Shown here: one piece after another, positions 41,740 through 50,986 of the stretch
How positions within the stretch are numbered: the first letter of the stretch is position 1
How the letters are laid out: every line of letters starts with the position of its first letter
NCBI RefSeq assembly: GCF_002209535.1
Contig: NZ_NJIG01000005.1
Location: forward strand, 372,001-436,000
Source of the DNA: Achromobacter marplatensis
GTDB taxonomy: Bacteria; Pseudomonadota; Gammaproteobacteria; Burkholderiales; Burkholderiaceae_B
Direction: 5' to 3'
Length of the DNA: 64,000 nt
The notes under the pieces: generated by a model
The model's database searches: none
What the model saw: only the letters and a program-made list of their open reading frames with translations
What the model was told of the DNA's origin: nothing
Program-made: the position numbers and the translations under genes

Positions 41740-43190
41740 CAGGTCACCTCGATGCGCGACAGGTCGAAGGCCGCGACCTGGAAGTCCTGAATCGCGACGT
41801 TCGCGGCGCGATAGTCGGCAGGACTTGGCGTGAACGCCGGGTTCGCGGAAAACGCCAGTTTCAGATCGACTGACGCCAGGCCAGGCGTACGATAGATCGC
41901 GCCGTAGAGCCGTTGCAGAATGACGTCCTCGCCAATGCTGGAGGCCTCGCCCACGGCCACCAGATCCTCGGCGATCCGTTGGAAACCGTCCGGCGGAAAC
42001 GCTTGCTCCGACGGCGGCAGCAACGTCGTGGCGCAGCCCACCCACAAGTACACGCGTTCTGGCCGGTCAAAGCGGATGACCTGATCCGCGCCGTCTTCAT
42101 CCTTGACCACCACCCGCTGCCGGCCATGCGTATCGATGCCCGCCGCCACCACGCGGAAGATGGCGTTCGCCACCTCGTCGTCCAGGCCGCCATCGGCGAC
42201 CACATGCACGCTATGCGGCGGCCGGCCCAGCTCATCCGGCGTATCGGCGCTGTTCATGAACACCTTCACGGTGCGCACGCCGGCCACGCGGTCCCGGACG
42301 TTGGGCCCAATGCTGGGCAATGTCGCCGCTCCCAGGCGGAACAGGCCGGTGGGATACCGCGCGCGCAGCTCGGCCGCGCTTTCCGCCAACCGCCCCGCCA
42401 CGCCGGCCTGAAGGTTGCTCACCGCCGCCCAGCCGTCGATCTGCGTGACGATGGCATCCAGATCCCCCTGCGCAGCGCCTTCCGTCGACGCGCCTGCCGT
42501 CACCACCAGGCCAGGCGATCCCAGACGGACCAACGCCAGGTTGGCGGACCACGTGAAGGCCGCTGCCGTTCGGCCGTCCGTGTGAATGCGCACTGCGGCG
42601 CCATCGCTCGATACGGCCAAGCCACTGCGTGTCAGGGCGGTCACCAGCCCGGCCAGGATCTGCGGCAGATTCGTCGTCGCGCCAGTCGCGTAGGAATAGG
42701 AAATGCCATCGATCGACACGCTGTACGTCACCAGCGGAACGACGGAAGGTTGAAGGACCACATCCGCCGCGGCGCCGGCCAGGATCTGCGTGGTGCTTTC
42801 CAGGGCCCAGAGATTCTGGCTGACACGGTGCCGCACCAGGGCGCCCGCCGGGACCGTGGCGCCGGGGGTGCCGTAAAGCACCACATACGCCTGCGACGGC
42901 TCGTCGCGGTAGCGCGACACCCCGGTGAACGACACCGATCGGTCCAGGGACACCCCAGTCGCCGACCCGGGGTACATCGCGTAGTAGACGCCTTCCGCCT
43001 GCTCCCACAACGTCGCTTCGCGCTCCGCAAACGTATCGATCAGCAGACCGGTAATGCTGTCCGGGCGGGTTTCCACCGCGCCATTGAAGCCGGCGGATTG
43101 CATGCGGGCGCGCAGGTCCGCCACGATCTCCTGGCGGATTTCGGGCAGGCGCGGGCGTACGAACCCGTCCGGTGTGACACCGTAGGCCAT
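41739..43190 (-). CDS. Baseplate J-like protein (Mu gp47-type)
   Basis: 483 residues. GVTPDGFVRPRLPEIRQEIV ... TGLLIDTFAEREATLWEQAE is the standard opening of the family; TPGATVPAGALVRHRVSQNL follows. Forms the baseplate wedge that opens and triggers sheath contraction. Confidence 0.92.
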   Translation of the reverse strand: MAYGVTPDGFVRPRLPEIRQEIVADLRARMQSAGFNGAVETRPDSITGLLIDTFAEREATLWEQAEGVYYAMYPGSATGVSLDRSVSFTGVSRYRDEPSQAYVVLYGTPGATVPAGALVRHRVSQNLWALESTTQILAGAAADVVLQPSVVPLVTYSVSIDGISYSYATGATTNLPQILAGLVTALTRSGLAVSSDGAAVRIHTDGRTAAAFTWSANLALVRLGSPGLVVTAGASTEGAAQGDLDAIVTQIDGWAAVSNLQAGVAGRLAESAAELRARYPTGLFRLGAATLPSIGPNVRDRVAGVRTVKVFMNSADTPDELGRPPHSVHVVADGGLDDEVANAIFRVVAAGIDTHGRQRVVVKDEDGADQVIRFDRPERVYLWVGCATTLLPPSEQAFPPDGFQRIAEDLVAVGEASSIGEDVILQRLYGAIYRTPGLASVDLKLAFSANPAFTPSPADYRAANVAIQDFQVAAFDLSRIEVT

Positions 43191-43217
43191 AGGTACCTCA
43201 AGAAAAAAAAGTAGGGG

Positions 43218-43586
43218 TTAAGACTGGCGCAGTTCGACGACGCGTTCGAGCCGTCCCGCCGCCGTGTCCACGTCATACGCGACGCGCAATACGCGCAGTT
43301 GGCGTTCGATCTGCAGATCAAGGCCCCGCACACGCGCGACGCCCGGCACAGCACGGATCCGGGCGCGGAAGACGGCTTCGATGCCGGCCCGGTCCGGCGC
43401 CTTCACTAGCACGTCCTCGAAGTACGGAACGCCAAATGTGGTGTCCAGGAACCACTCGCCCAGGAACGCCAGCAAGGTAGTTTTGATCTGCTGCGCGATG
43501 CGGTCTGCGCCCTCCACGAAGGCGGTGCGGCCGAGCAGGTCCAGATCCAGATCGTGGTCGGCGGATAGAGCAAGGTCCAGAGTCAT
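43218..43586 (-). CDS. Baseplate wedge protein (gp25/Mu gp46-like)
   Basis: 122 residues. GADRIAQQIKTTLLAFLGEW, FLDTTFGVPY and the EAVFRARIRAVPGV segment match the gp25-like wedge family, whose EPR-like core initiates sheath assembly. Overlaps the spike gene by one base. Confidence 0.8.
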   Translation of the reverse strand: MTLDLALSADHDLDLDLLGRTAFVEGADRIAQQIKTTLLAFLGEWFLDTTFGVPYFEDVLVKAPDRAGIEAVFRARIRAVPGVARVRGLDLQIERQLRVLRVAYDVDTAAGRLERVVELRQS

Positions 43587-44281
43587 CAGACAGGGTTCTC
43601 CGTTATGCCGCCGGCATAAGCGTGGCGATGCGTGTCGCCGATGTTCTTGCCGTTATGGGTGATGGCGCCGCCTTCGTAGGCCACGCCGCCCCGGATCCGC
43701 ATGGACGCGCCGCCTTCGCCTCCCTCGCCCGCCATGCCTTGCGTGTACAGAAGGGGCCCATTGATCGTGACGGGCGTGTTGAACGTGGCTTGATCGGCCT
43801 GCACGGTCCAGGTCTTGACCTGAAACGTCAGATCGCCGGCCGGCGAGAGCTTCAACGTCCCCGGGCCGTATTGAATGCTGACGTTTTGCGTATCAGCGGC
43901 CATCGTTCCGGGGCGCAACAAGGGCGTAGCGAAGGCATCGGACAGATCGAATTGCCTGGGGTCGTCCGGCGGGCCGTTGTCGCCCGCCAGCCAGTTTTCC
44001 AGCGCGCGGGCGGAAAACGACAGCTTGATCGCGTCGCCCGCCCTCAACGGCACCGAAATCAGCGCTTGCGCGCCCTTCACGTCGCCCACCGGCCAGCACA
44101 CCGGCACACGCACCACCTGCGGCGGGGGCAAGACATCGCCATTGGCCAGGCGCTTGGCAAGCGTGGGCCTCGCCGTCACGAATATTCCGTCATAGGCGAC
44201 GACTTCCCCGGGAAGCGTCGTGTAGACGTCGGCCAGTTCCGTCGCAATGATGCGGCGGATCAGGGTGACTGCATTGCTCAT
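43586..44281 (-). CDS. Baseplate spike protein (gpV / Gp138 N-terminal type)
   Basis: 231 residues from ATG 44281 (overlaps the hub stop). An OB-fold N-terminal part (TARPTLAKRLANGDVLPPPQ, VPVCWPVGDVKGAQALISVP) is followed by a short beta-helix (VTINGPLLYTQGMAGEGGEG) and a C-terminal HNGKNIGDTHRHAYAGG, a typical iron-binding HxH tip. It is the membrane-piercing tip of the tail. Confidence 0.85.
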   Translation of the reverse strand: MSNAVTLIRRIIATELADVYTTLPGEVVAYDGIFVTARPTLAKRLANGDVLPPPQVVRVPVCWPVGDVKGAQALISVPLRAGDAIKLSFSARALENWLAGDNGPPDDPRQFDLSDAFATPLLRPGTMAADTQNVSIQYGPGTLKLSPAGDLTFQVKTWTVQADQATFNTPVTINGPLLYTQGMAGEGGEGGASMRIRGGVAYEGGAITHNGKNIGDTHRHAYAGGITENPV

Positions 44282-45231
44282 TTCTGTTCCTTCTTCTTGG
44301 GCGGTGCATTGCGATCGACCAGGCTCAACTCTGTTTGCCAATCTCCGCCCTCGCTGTCGCCCTTATGGTGCACGGTCTCAACACGCTGAAACGCCTCGAC
44401 CGTCCGGCTTTCCAGCTTGACCAGGTCGCCGGGGCTGATCGTCGGCAGCAACAGCGACGTCACCTTCCAGCCAGCACGCTGCTGGCTGCCAATGGCCGGT
44501 TGGGCGCTGGAAACCGCACCCTGCCCCGGTGGAGACCCGGCCCCGTTCCCGTTGGTCGGACGCTTGGATCGCGCCTTCTCATTGGCCGCTTCACGTGTGC
44601 GCTCAGGACGTCCCAGCAATCCGGTGTCCAGCGCCAGCACGACAGCTTGCCGCCGCGTGGTGCCCAGCCGTTGGACGACTTGCAGCTGCTGGTTCTGGAT
44701 GGACCATTCCAGGCCCGTGCCCTGCGTGACCTTGTGCAGCGCCGTGCGCGCGGCGCCGTAGAAGGAAAAGCCCTGCTCCCATCGCCGGTCGGGCACGTCA
44801 TCCGCTATCACGAGCGGCAGGCCCATCTGGCGCGCGATGTCGCGGATGATGGCGCTGGCCTGGGCCCCGGGGCCCAGGCCGATCGACACCGCCGTGTCGC
44901 GAACCTCGGTATAGCCGTCCTTGACCGTCAACTCGGTCAAAACGTCTGGCTGCTCGAATCGGGTATAGGCGAACACGACACTACCCGATGCCATCAGCAA
45001 AGCGCCGCCCTCTTCCGCATAGCCCGCGTACAGCACGCAGCGCAGGCCGGGCTCCTCCAAAGCCCGGCGCGTGTCCGCCGCCAGGTTGTAGAGGGTGATC
45101 TTGGCGTCGTTGGGCTCTTCCTCGGCATTTTTCGCGATGTCGAACGTGATGCGGATGGGAGGCACGATCTCCAGTCCCTGGCCACCGCCCTTGCCGACAA
45201 GCAGTCGGTAGACCCGATCAAACCTGGCCAT
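44278..45231 (-). CDS. Baseplate hub protein
   Basis: 317 residues from ATG 45231. ITFDIAKNAEEEPNDAKITL and the later ITLRxx-like domains, with SISPGDLVKLES-type C-terminal segments, fit the hub proteins of DUF3383-type contractile tails, which trimerise above the spike. A low-complexity linker (KRPTNGNGAGSPPGQGAVSS) is present near residue 230. Confidence 0.75.
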   Translation of the reverse strand: MARFDRVYRLLVGKGGGQGLEIVPPIRITFDIAKNAEEEPNDAKITLYNLAADTRRALEEPGLRCVLYAGYAEEGGALLMASGSVVFAYTRFEQPDVLTELTVKDGYTEVRDTAVSIGLGPGAQASAIIRDIARQMGLPLVIADDVPDRRWEQGFSFYGAARTALHKVTQGTGLEWSIQNQQLQVVQRLGTTRRQAVVLALDTGLLGRPERTREAANEKARSKRPTNGNGAGSPPGQGAVSSAQPAIGSQQRAGWKVTSLLLPTISPGDLVKLESRTVEAFQRVETVHHKGDSEGGDWQTELSLVDRNAPPKKKEQK

Positions 45232-45550
45232 CGGCCACCTCCTGGGCATCCACGTAAATCAAGGCGACTTCGCCTGACGGCAGCGCATCGCGACTGATGG
45301 TGTCGCGCCGGTCCGGCGCCAGCGCAACCATCTCCCCGGCGGGCACCGTCAGATGCCGGTAACCCGCCAGCAACGGTGAGCCTGGCACCACGGCGATGCC
45401 GGCCACGATCAGCTCGTTGTAGGCGTTTTCGATCGACAGCGCCCACAGTTCCGCCTCGCTGTTCCACGACAGGCGCAGGAAGTAGGTGACGCCGTCCAGC
45501 TCGACTTCGGTGAGGCTGTCGTTGACGTCAGGAATGGGGATTTGGATCAT
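45218..45550 (-). CDS. Baseplate plug-like protein (DUF6983-like)
   Basis: 110 residues (MIQIPIPDVNDSLTEVELDG, then LRLSWNSEAELWALSIENA), the small beta protein found next to hub genes in many phages. Overlaps hub and next gene. Probably seals the hub/tube junction. Confidence 0.75.
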   Translation of the reverse strand: MIQIPIPDVNDSLTEVELDGVTYFLRLSWNSEAELWALSIENAYNELIVAGIAVVPGSPLLAGYRHLTVPAGEMVALAPDRRDTISRDALPSGEVALIYVDAQEVADGQV

Positions 45551-46158
45551 GCTGAAAGTATCGGTTTGTTGTTGATGCCATTGCGCTGCGTCGGGCTGAC
45601 GGGCGTTCCGTTGGCCTTTCCGGCATTCGTCTTGGTCGTGCCGGCCTTGCCGGTGGCGCTGCCGGATGTCTTTTCCGGCGGAATGTCAGCCTGGCGCAAC
45701 GTCACCTTGCGGATCCGCTTGAAACCCGCGGAAATCTCGAACCGGTCGCCCCCTCCGTTGCTGCGCCCGATGGAGCAGCTCTCCATCACGAAATCAACAT
45801 AGACATCCAGGCCGGTCGCGATGGTGACGGGCAGGCGATCGGCATGAATCTTGCGCAACGCGTCCTTCGCGCTGATCAGCTTCGATCGGCCAGCGCCTGC
45901 TGACGCGCCGCCCAAACCACGACCACGCGGGTTCAAGCCACCCAGCAACGTGATGTCGGCGGCTGTCACCCATCCATCCAGTGTCAGTTGTTCCGACTCC
46001 TGGACCACATGGTCCGTCACAGGGGAGCCGTCTTCCACCGCATACGAGGTCGCCCGGCTGTTGAGCGTGGTCTTCTCGCTCAACAGCGCATCCAGCGCCA
46101 CCGTGCCAATGCTGCTGCCGCCGTTCCAGCCAAAGATCATGGAAACAAAGTTCATCAC
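45547..46158 (-). CDS. Tail/baseplate protein between tape measure and plug (Dit-like position)
   Basis: 203 residues (ATG 46158 or 46155). SYAVEDGSPVTDHVVQESEQ and LTLDGWVTAADITLLGG resemble tail proteins with a lectin-like barrel encoded after the tape measure; the C-terminal 50 residues are Thr/Gly/Lys-rich and probably disordered. It probably links the tube to the baseplate hub. Confidence 0.7.
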   Translation of the reverse strand: MMNFVSMIFGWNGGSSIGTVALDALLSEKTTLNSRATSYAVEDGSPVTDHVVQESEQLTLDGWVTAADITLLGGLNPRGRGLGGASAGAGRSKLISAKDALRKIHADRLPVTIATGLDVYVDFVMESCSIGRSNGGGDRFEISAGFKRIRKVTLRQADIPPEKTSGSATGKAGTTKTNAGKANGTPVSPTQRNGINNKPILSA

Positions 46159-46163
46159 TGCTC

Positions 46164-48491
46164 CTAGCCACGGGCCTCGACGGTCGGCGTCAAATCAAAA
46201 GTCTGGGCCCAGGTGTTCATGCTGCGCTGGGTGCCGATATCCACGCCCCGCGTCACCGCCTCACGCACGACCAGGGGGTCTGCATGCGCCACGTTGACGA
46301 CGATATCGTTGCTGTTCTGATACATGAGCGCCCCGCGACCGGCACTCGGGCCCGGCCCGACCACACTGGCAGGGGGAATGGACGGGATCTGCACGCCGCT
46401 TGCCACCCCCAACCATGCCGGCGGCATATCAGGCTGGGCGCCCCGCCCATCCATCACGGACGCCTGGTCGTCAGACTTCATCCAATCAGGCAGCAGGTCC
46501 TTGAACCACGTTTTCGCGGCCTTGAGCTTGTCCAGCACCCATGTCTCGATCGCACCACCGATCTCCTTGATCGTGGCGATCATTCGCTCCCCCATGCCCG
46601 AGAAGAACGTCCATAGGCCGTTGAACGCGCCAAGCCAATGCGAGATCGCGCCGTCCCAATCTCCGGTGAAGGCCGCGATCACGCCTTTGACGAGGTCCAC
46701 CCAGAAATTCCAGATCGCCGCGATATATGCCATCACCGGCCCCAGGAAGGAGTCGTTCGCCATCGCCATCAGCTCGCCCCAGGATGCCGCGATGTACGCC
46801 TTGATCACATCCCAGTTATCCCAGATCTGCCAGAGGGCCAGCGCGAGCAGGCTGACCGCCGAGATGATCCGGCCAATGGGGGTCATGGCGAACGCGTTCC
46901 ACAAGTACGGAATCACCGTCCGCGCCAGGAACATCAGTCCGTTCCACAGCATGGGAATCACTGTCTGCGCCACGTACATCAACCCGTTCCATAGCATCGG
47001 CACGACGGTCGTCGCCAGATACATGAACGCGTTCCACAGCATCGGCACCGCCGTCTTGGCAAGGAACAGGATCACACTGCAGACAGGAGACAGGATCCGC
47101 CACAGCCCGAAGGCCAGCACGGCGATTGCCGCGAACTGCTGGATCCATGGCCCCAACGCCTGCGCGGCGCCGCCCAGCAAATCCTTCACATAGGCAACCG
47201 CGGCCAGTACAGCGTCGAGTTCGACCTGCCATTGCTCCACGCCGCCGATCCAGCCTCCCAACACGGAGTCGGCGCCTCCGAGCCAGTTGGCGATATCCTC
47301 CCCAATCAGATAAATCGTGGCCAACACCCCGGCCATGCGCAGGATCGGCGCCACCGATCGCGCCCACACCGACAGCATCTGCATCGCACCCGCTGGCCCG
47401 CGGCGCATTGACATCGCCGCATCCAACCCTAGCGCGACGCGTGTCGCAGCAAGCAGCGACTGCGCGAGTCCGCCCGACAGAACCGTGGCGCGACGGAGCC
47501 AGGCCCCCAACGACACCAGTCCCAGGCTCGCCCCCGCCAACGCAAGCAGTTTGACCACGGTGGAAATGTTGTCCGCCAGGTACTGGATAGACACTGTCAC
47601 CGCCTGCAGTGCGGAGCGGCCGCCGGGCAGTGTCTCGCCAAAGTAGCGCTGCAGGGCATCGTTGAAGACCGTCATCGCTCCCGTGATGGATGCCGGCGCG
47701 GCCTCGATCTCCGCGCGCATCCGTGGCAACTGCGATTGCAGCGCGGGCAATGCGCGGTCGGCGGTGACCTGACCGCCCTGGACTTGCTCGCGGAGTTGGC
47801 TGCGGTTGACGTCCAGCCCGGCGGCCAGCGCGTCCTGCATGCGCCGGGGCAACGTGTTGTATTCGTCCAGGCCAAGCTTGTCCTGCTCGATCATCTTCAA
47901 CAGCGCCGCGACGGCGCCGCCGCGATCCTGGGCCGGGGTACCCGACAAGGCCATGCTCAACGCCAAGGACTCGGTGAGGCCGGCCGCATCCTGGCCGGCG
48001 CGGCCCTGGTCTTCCAAGACCTGCCGCGTACGCGTGTAAGTCCCGACGTTCTCCGCATATGGCGTTCGGGTTGTGCGCGAGACGCGCGCGACCTCGCGGT
48101 CGGCCTCGGCATACTGCGCCTCGCCCCCTGCCGCTTGCCTCAGCCGCCACTGCGTCTGCACCCAGGCGTCGATATCGCTCAAGATCCGTTTGAGCGGGGC
48201 GTCGCCCAGCGTCAGCTGGACGACACCCCGCAGGCCGCCCGACGCCGTGGCGTGCTGCTGCGCAACAGATTGGCCTTGCCGTGGCGACTGGAGCATGGCA
48301 TACCCGGCCTGCTGCGTGTTCTGCATGCTGGCAAACGCGCTCGAGAATGCGCGGCGTATCGCCACGCTTGCCTGGGCGCTTGCGTTCACCATGGCGGCCA
48401 GCATCTGCTCGAAAGCCTGCTGATACGCCTTCAACCCCGAATCGTCCACCTGGTAGCGCAGCAGCGTCACCAGCTCTCGTACAACGGTCAT
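46164..48491 (-). CDS. Tail tape measure protein
   Basis: 775 residues. N-terminal helical region (REVARVSRTTRTPYAENVGT), several hydrophobic segments in the middle (ILAIAVLAFGLWRIL-type), and an unusual tandem repeat of about 20 residues built on TVIPMLWNGLMYVAQ (four units at about 490-560). It sets tail length; 775 residues predicts a tail of roughly 110 nm at 1.5 angstrom per residue. The hydrophobic parts may help membrane penetration. Confidence 0.92.
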   Translation of the reverse strand: MTVVRELVTLLRYQVDDSGLKAYQQAFEQMLAAMVNASAQASVAIRRAFSSAFASMQNTQQAGYAMLQSPRQGQSVAQQHATASGGLRGVVQLTLGDAPLKRILSDIDAWVQTQWRLRQAAGGEAQYAEADREVARVSRTTRTPYAENVGTYTRTRQVLEDQGRAGQDAAGLTESLALSMALSGTPAQDRGGAVAALLKMIEQDKLGLDEYNTLPRRMQDALAAGLDVNRSQLREQVQGGQVTADRALPALQSQLPRMRAEIEAAPASITGAMTVFNDALQRYFGETLPGGRSALQAVTVSIQYLADNISTVVKLLALAGASLGLVSLGAWLRRATVLSGGLAQSLLAATRVALGLDAAMSMRRGPAGAMQMLSVWARSVAPILRMAGVLATIYLIGEDIANWLGGADSVLGGWIGGVEQWQVELDAVLAAVAYVKDLLGGAAQALGPWIQQFAAIAVLAFGLWRILSPVCSVILFLAKTAVPMLWNAFMYLATTVVPMLWNGLMYVAQTVIPMLWNGLMFLARTVIPYLWNAFAMTPIGRIISAVSLLALALWQIWDNWDVIKAYIAASWGELMAMANDSFLGPVMAYIAAIWNFWVDLVKGVIAAFTGDWDGAISHWLGAFNGLWTFFSGMGERMIATIKEIGGAIETWVLDKLKAAKTWFKDLLPDWMKSDDQASVMDGRGAQPDMPPAWLGVASGVQIPSIPPASVVGPGPSAGRGALMYQNSNDIVVNVAHADPLVVREAVTRGVDIGTQRSMNTWAQTFDLTPTVEARG

Positions 48492-48493
48492 CG

Positions 48494-48730
48494 TTACCTC
48501 GCCTTTCGTTCTGCCGCAATCTGTGCGGCCTCCTGGGCGTCCATCAGCGCATTCAGCTTCAGGATGTCCAGGAAGTCGACGTCGCCGCGTTTAACGGCGT
48601 CCAGACTGACATGGCGGGCCAGGATGGGCCGCCAGATGATCAACTCTCGTTCGAAGCCTGCGTCGAACCGCCCGACAGGCTCGCCAGCTTCGCGCGGGCC
48701 GGACCAAAGCGGCCGGCCCAGCGCACCAAA
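48494..48730 (-). CDS. -1 frameshift extension of the tail assembly chaperone (G-T-like)
   Basis: In the -1 frame relative to the chaperone gene, DNA is open from the heptamer CCCTTTG (48733-48727) to a TAA at 48496, giving 77 extra residues (RFDAGFERELIIWRPILARH, later VKRGDVDFLDILKLNALMDA). The first ORF stops at 48640, leaving a gap of nearly 150 bases before the tape measure that only this frame fills. A shifted product would be about 210 residues. This matches the G/G-T scheme conserved in tailed phages. Confidence 0.75.
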   Translation of the reverse strand, partial: FGALGRPLWSGPREAGEPVGRFDAGFERELIIWRPILARHVSLDAVKRGDVDFLDILKLNALMDAQEAAQIAAERKAR

Positions 48731-49125
48731 GGGCCGGCGAAGTTGTGCTCAAGAATGTGGAAGAGCAGTTCCAGAATTTCGGCGTAGTCGGCGAACGCCA
48801 GGCCTCGATGCGCGGACGTCAGCTTCTGCGGCTCACGGCCGGCCAGCTCGAAACTGACCAGTTCCGGATCGATCAGGCGTTCGGCCCAACTGGCCAGGGC
48901 GTCGCCACCCAGCCTGGCCGACAGTTCGCGAAAGGCCTGCAGCATCGCCTTCTCGTCCCGTTCCCCCGCCGCGCCGTCGCCGCCGAAAACGGCGGTCAGC
49001 ATGGAACCGGCCGCAGGCAGCGCTTCCTTTTGCAGATCGCCCAGCAGCTTCAGTTGACGGAAGGGGTCGAACCGGGAGATCCGGAAGACCGTGGAGCCGA
49101 TGGCCACCTCTTTGACGGCGCTCAT
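48640..49125 (-). CDS. Tail assembly chaperone (G-like)
   Basis: 161 residues from ATG 49125, overlapping the tube stop. FRISRFDPFRQLKLLGDLQK and FADYAEILELLFHILEHNFA fit the small helical tail chaperones encoded between tube and tape measure. The C-terminal 29 residues after the slippery site are alternative to the frameshifted extension. It coats the tape measure before tube assembly. Confidence 0.85.
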   Translation of the reverse strand: MSAVKEVAIGSTVFRISRFDPFRQLKLLGDLQKEALPAAGSMLTAVFGGDGAAGERDEKAMLQAFRELSARLGGDALASWAERLIDPELVSFELAGREPQKLTSAHRGLAFADYAEILELLFHILEHNFAGPLVRWAGRFGPARAKLASLSGGSTQASNES

Positions 49126-49553
49126 CAGGTATTGCCCCCGATCACGTTGATGGCCGGGCCGGTTTCGATCGTCCACTCGCGGCTGCCGACCTTGGCGCCG
49201 TAGCCGGCATCCGGCGTCTTGACGATCCAGGCCGAATCCGACGCATGCAGCGACGTGCCGCGCAGGTCGGTCACAGAAATCGGCACGGCGCCGTTGCCGT
49301 CGGTTGCCCGGTCGGCCTGATGCAGCGCGGTCAGTGCCGCATTGCTGGCGCTGGTCTGCATCAGCGTCAGCGTGATGCGCAGCCGGGAATCGCGCGACAT
49401 CGCGCGCGCCACCTCGCCATCGACGCCGACCACGGAGGCGATGCCTTCACCGATTTCGGTCACAGTGACAAAGGTGTCTTCGGCCAGGCCGGAGATGGGC
49501 AGCGCGCCCATCACGATCTTCACCTGGTTGGGTGCGTAGGTTTTGACGGACAT
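49125..49553 (-). CDS. Tail tube protein (DUF3277-like)
   Basis: 142 residues from ATG 49553. ITLTLMQTSASNAALTALHQ and the opening KTYAPNQVKIVMGALPISG fit the tube family paired with DUF3383 sheaths. Stacked hexamers form the rigid inner tube. Confidence 0.88.
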   Translation of the reverse strand: MSVKTYAPNQVKIVMGALPISGLAEDTFVTVTEIGEGIASVVGVDGEVARAMSRDSRLRITLTLMQTSASNAALTALHQADRATDGNGAVPISVTDLRGTSLHASDSAWIVKTPDAGYGAKVGSREWTIETGPAINVIGGNT

Positions 49554-49566
49554 GGATAGGCCCCGA

Positions 49567-50925
49567 TTACAGTTGTTGGTAGGTGAGGTTGCCCTTGATC
49601 TCGGCAACATGGATGGCGCCCGCCAGGCGGGCGCTGAACGTCAGGTCGCGCAGGATGCGGTTGGCCTTGTCGTTGGAGGAAACACTGGCAGCACGCGGCA
49701 CGTTGATCACGAAGCCGGGAATCTTGCGGCCGGCCTCGTCGATCTCGTCGGGCGCGACCAGGCCGCGGCTCTGGCCCAGCAACAGTGCCTGGCGGATGCC
49801 ATTGACCAGAATCTGGATGCCCACGTCGGTGTAGGGCACCTTGCCGTTGGCGTTGATCAATTGCGACGCCACGTTGATCTTCACCTGCTCGGCCAGCCAG
49901 TCGCGGCCGCGGATCACGTCGATCCATTCGCCGGCGGCGACCTTGCCGTTCTGGGTGACCGCGAAGTTGCGCATCTGCTCGAACGTATTGGCGTTCTTCG
50001 CGTGGGCTGCCAGCGCCTGGGATTCGCTCAGGTTGTCGTAGGTGACGCCCGAGAGCCGCGTGTTCGCCCACGTTTCGCCGCCGGGATAGAAGGTGAAGCG
50101 GTTGGCAGTGACCGCGGCTTCCAGCGCTTCGGCGCGAGCCTGCCCGTGGAACCAGACATGCGTCCGGAAGTATTGCTTCTGCTGGCACTTCGAGGCGATG
50201 TCGCTGGAGACGGCAGCATCGATGATGCCGGCCTGGTCGCTGGACACACCGAACAGGCGCTCGTTGGATTCGACCCATTCGGCGGCGTCCAGCACGTCGG
50301 CTTCAACGCGGCTGGCCAGGGCCACGCCATACCAGTCGCCGTTCTCGCGCAGGCAGGCATTCAGCGCGGCGGACGGGGTTTCGGTGCTCTCGGGCGCCGA
50401 CAACTGCAGGTTGCCCTTGACGGCGATGGCGACCGCTTGCCCCGCTTGCTTGGCGGTGACCGACACTTCGGCACCGACGGCCGTCGCGGTTGCCGGCGCA
50501 TTGGTCTGGCCGATAGCCGTGACCAGGGCGGTGGCGATCGTCTGCGGCGTGCTGTCGGCCAAGCCCGTGGCAGACACGTCAGCGCTTTGCACCACGCCGT
50601 TCGCGTCGCGCCACGACAGCGTGACCACGTAGTCCGATGCGGTGGCGCGCGTCACCGTCACGCGCGAGGCATCCACCTGGCGGCGGCCGACAAAAACGCG
50701 GGCGACGGTCGGGATCTGCTTGAAGGCATCGCGTACCGCGACGTACAGGGGGTCGGTCGGCGCAATGCCCATGTCGAGCAATTCGCCCGCCTCGGTCACT
50801 GCCAGGACGCGGTTGACGGCCAGCGCATGCGCGCCGAGGATCAGGATGTCAGAGAAATTCTGCTCCTTGATCGCCGTGGTGTTCAGCGAGATCGCCACAT
50901 TGACGATCCGGTCGATTTTTGCCAT
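49567..50925 (-). CDS. Contractile tail sheath protein (DUF3383-like)
   Basis: 452 residues from ATG 50925 (GGAGCC site). KIDRIVNVAISLNTTAIKEQ, GELLDMGIAPTDPLYVAVRD and the C-terminal FSARLAGAIHVAEIKGNLTY match the DUF3383 sheath family. Its presence shows the particle is contractile (myovirus-like, R-type), not flexible. Confidence 0.92.
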   Translation of the reverse strand: MAKIDRIVNVAISLNTTAIKEQNFSDILILGAHALAVNRVLAVTEAGELLDMGIAPTDPLYVAVRDAFKQIPTVARVFVGRRQVDASRVTVTRATASDYVVTLSWRDANGVVQSADVSATGLADSTPQTIATALVTAIGQTNAPATATAVGAEVSVTAKQAGQAVAIAVKGNLQLSAPESTETPSAALNACLRENGDWYGVALASRVEADVLDAAEWVESNERLFGVSSDQAGIIDAAVSSDIASKCQQKQYFRTHVWFHGQARAEALEAAVTANRFTFYPGGETWANTRLSGVTYDNLSESQALAAHAKNANTFEQMRNFAVTQNGKVAAGEWIDVIRGRDWLAEQVKINVASQLINANGKVPYTDVGIQILVNGIRQALLLGQSRGLVAPDEIDEAGRKIPGFVINVPRAASVSSNDKANRILRDLTFSARLAGAIHVAEIKGNLTYQQL

Positions 50926-50934
50926 TTGCGGCTC

Positions 50935-50960
50935 CAAAAAAAAGCCGCCCGAAGGCGGCA
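50935..50960 (-). terminator. Intrinsic terminator between neck and sheath genes
   Basis: GCCGCC and GGCGGC around CGAA with a U8 run on the minus strand. It sits between the neck protein gene and the sheath gene, which share direction, so it may tune the stoichiometry or need antitermination. Confidence 0.8.
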
Positions 50961-50986
50961 GCACAACGTTAGGAAGACCGGGGACG

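Noticed and set aside
41913-43214. 433-codon plus-strand frame in the tail region
   Set aside because: Antisense to the baseplate J-like gene; all tail genes are on the minus strand.
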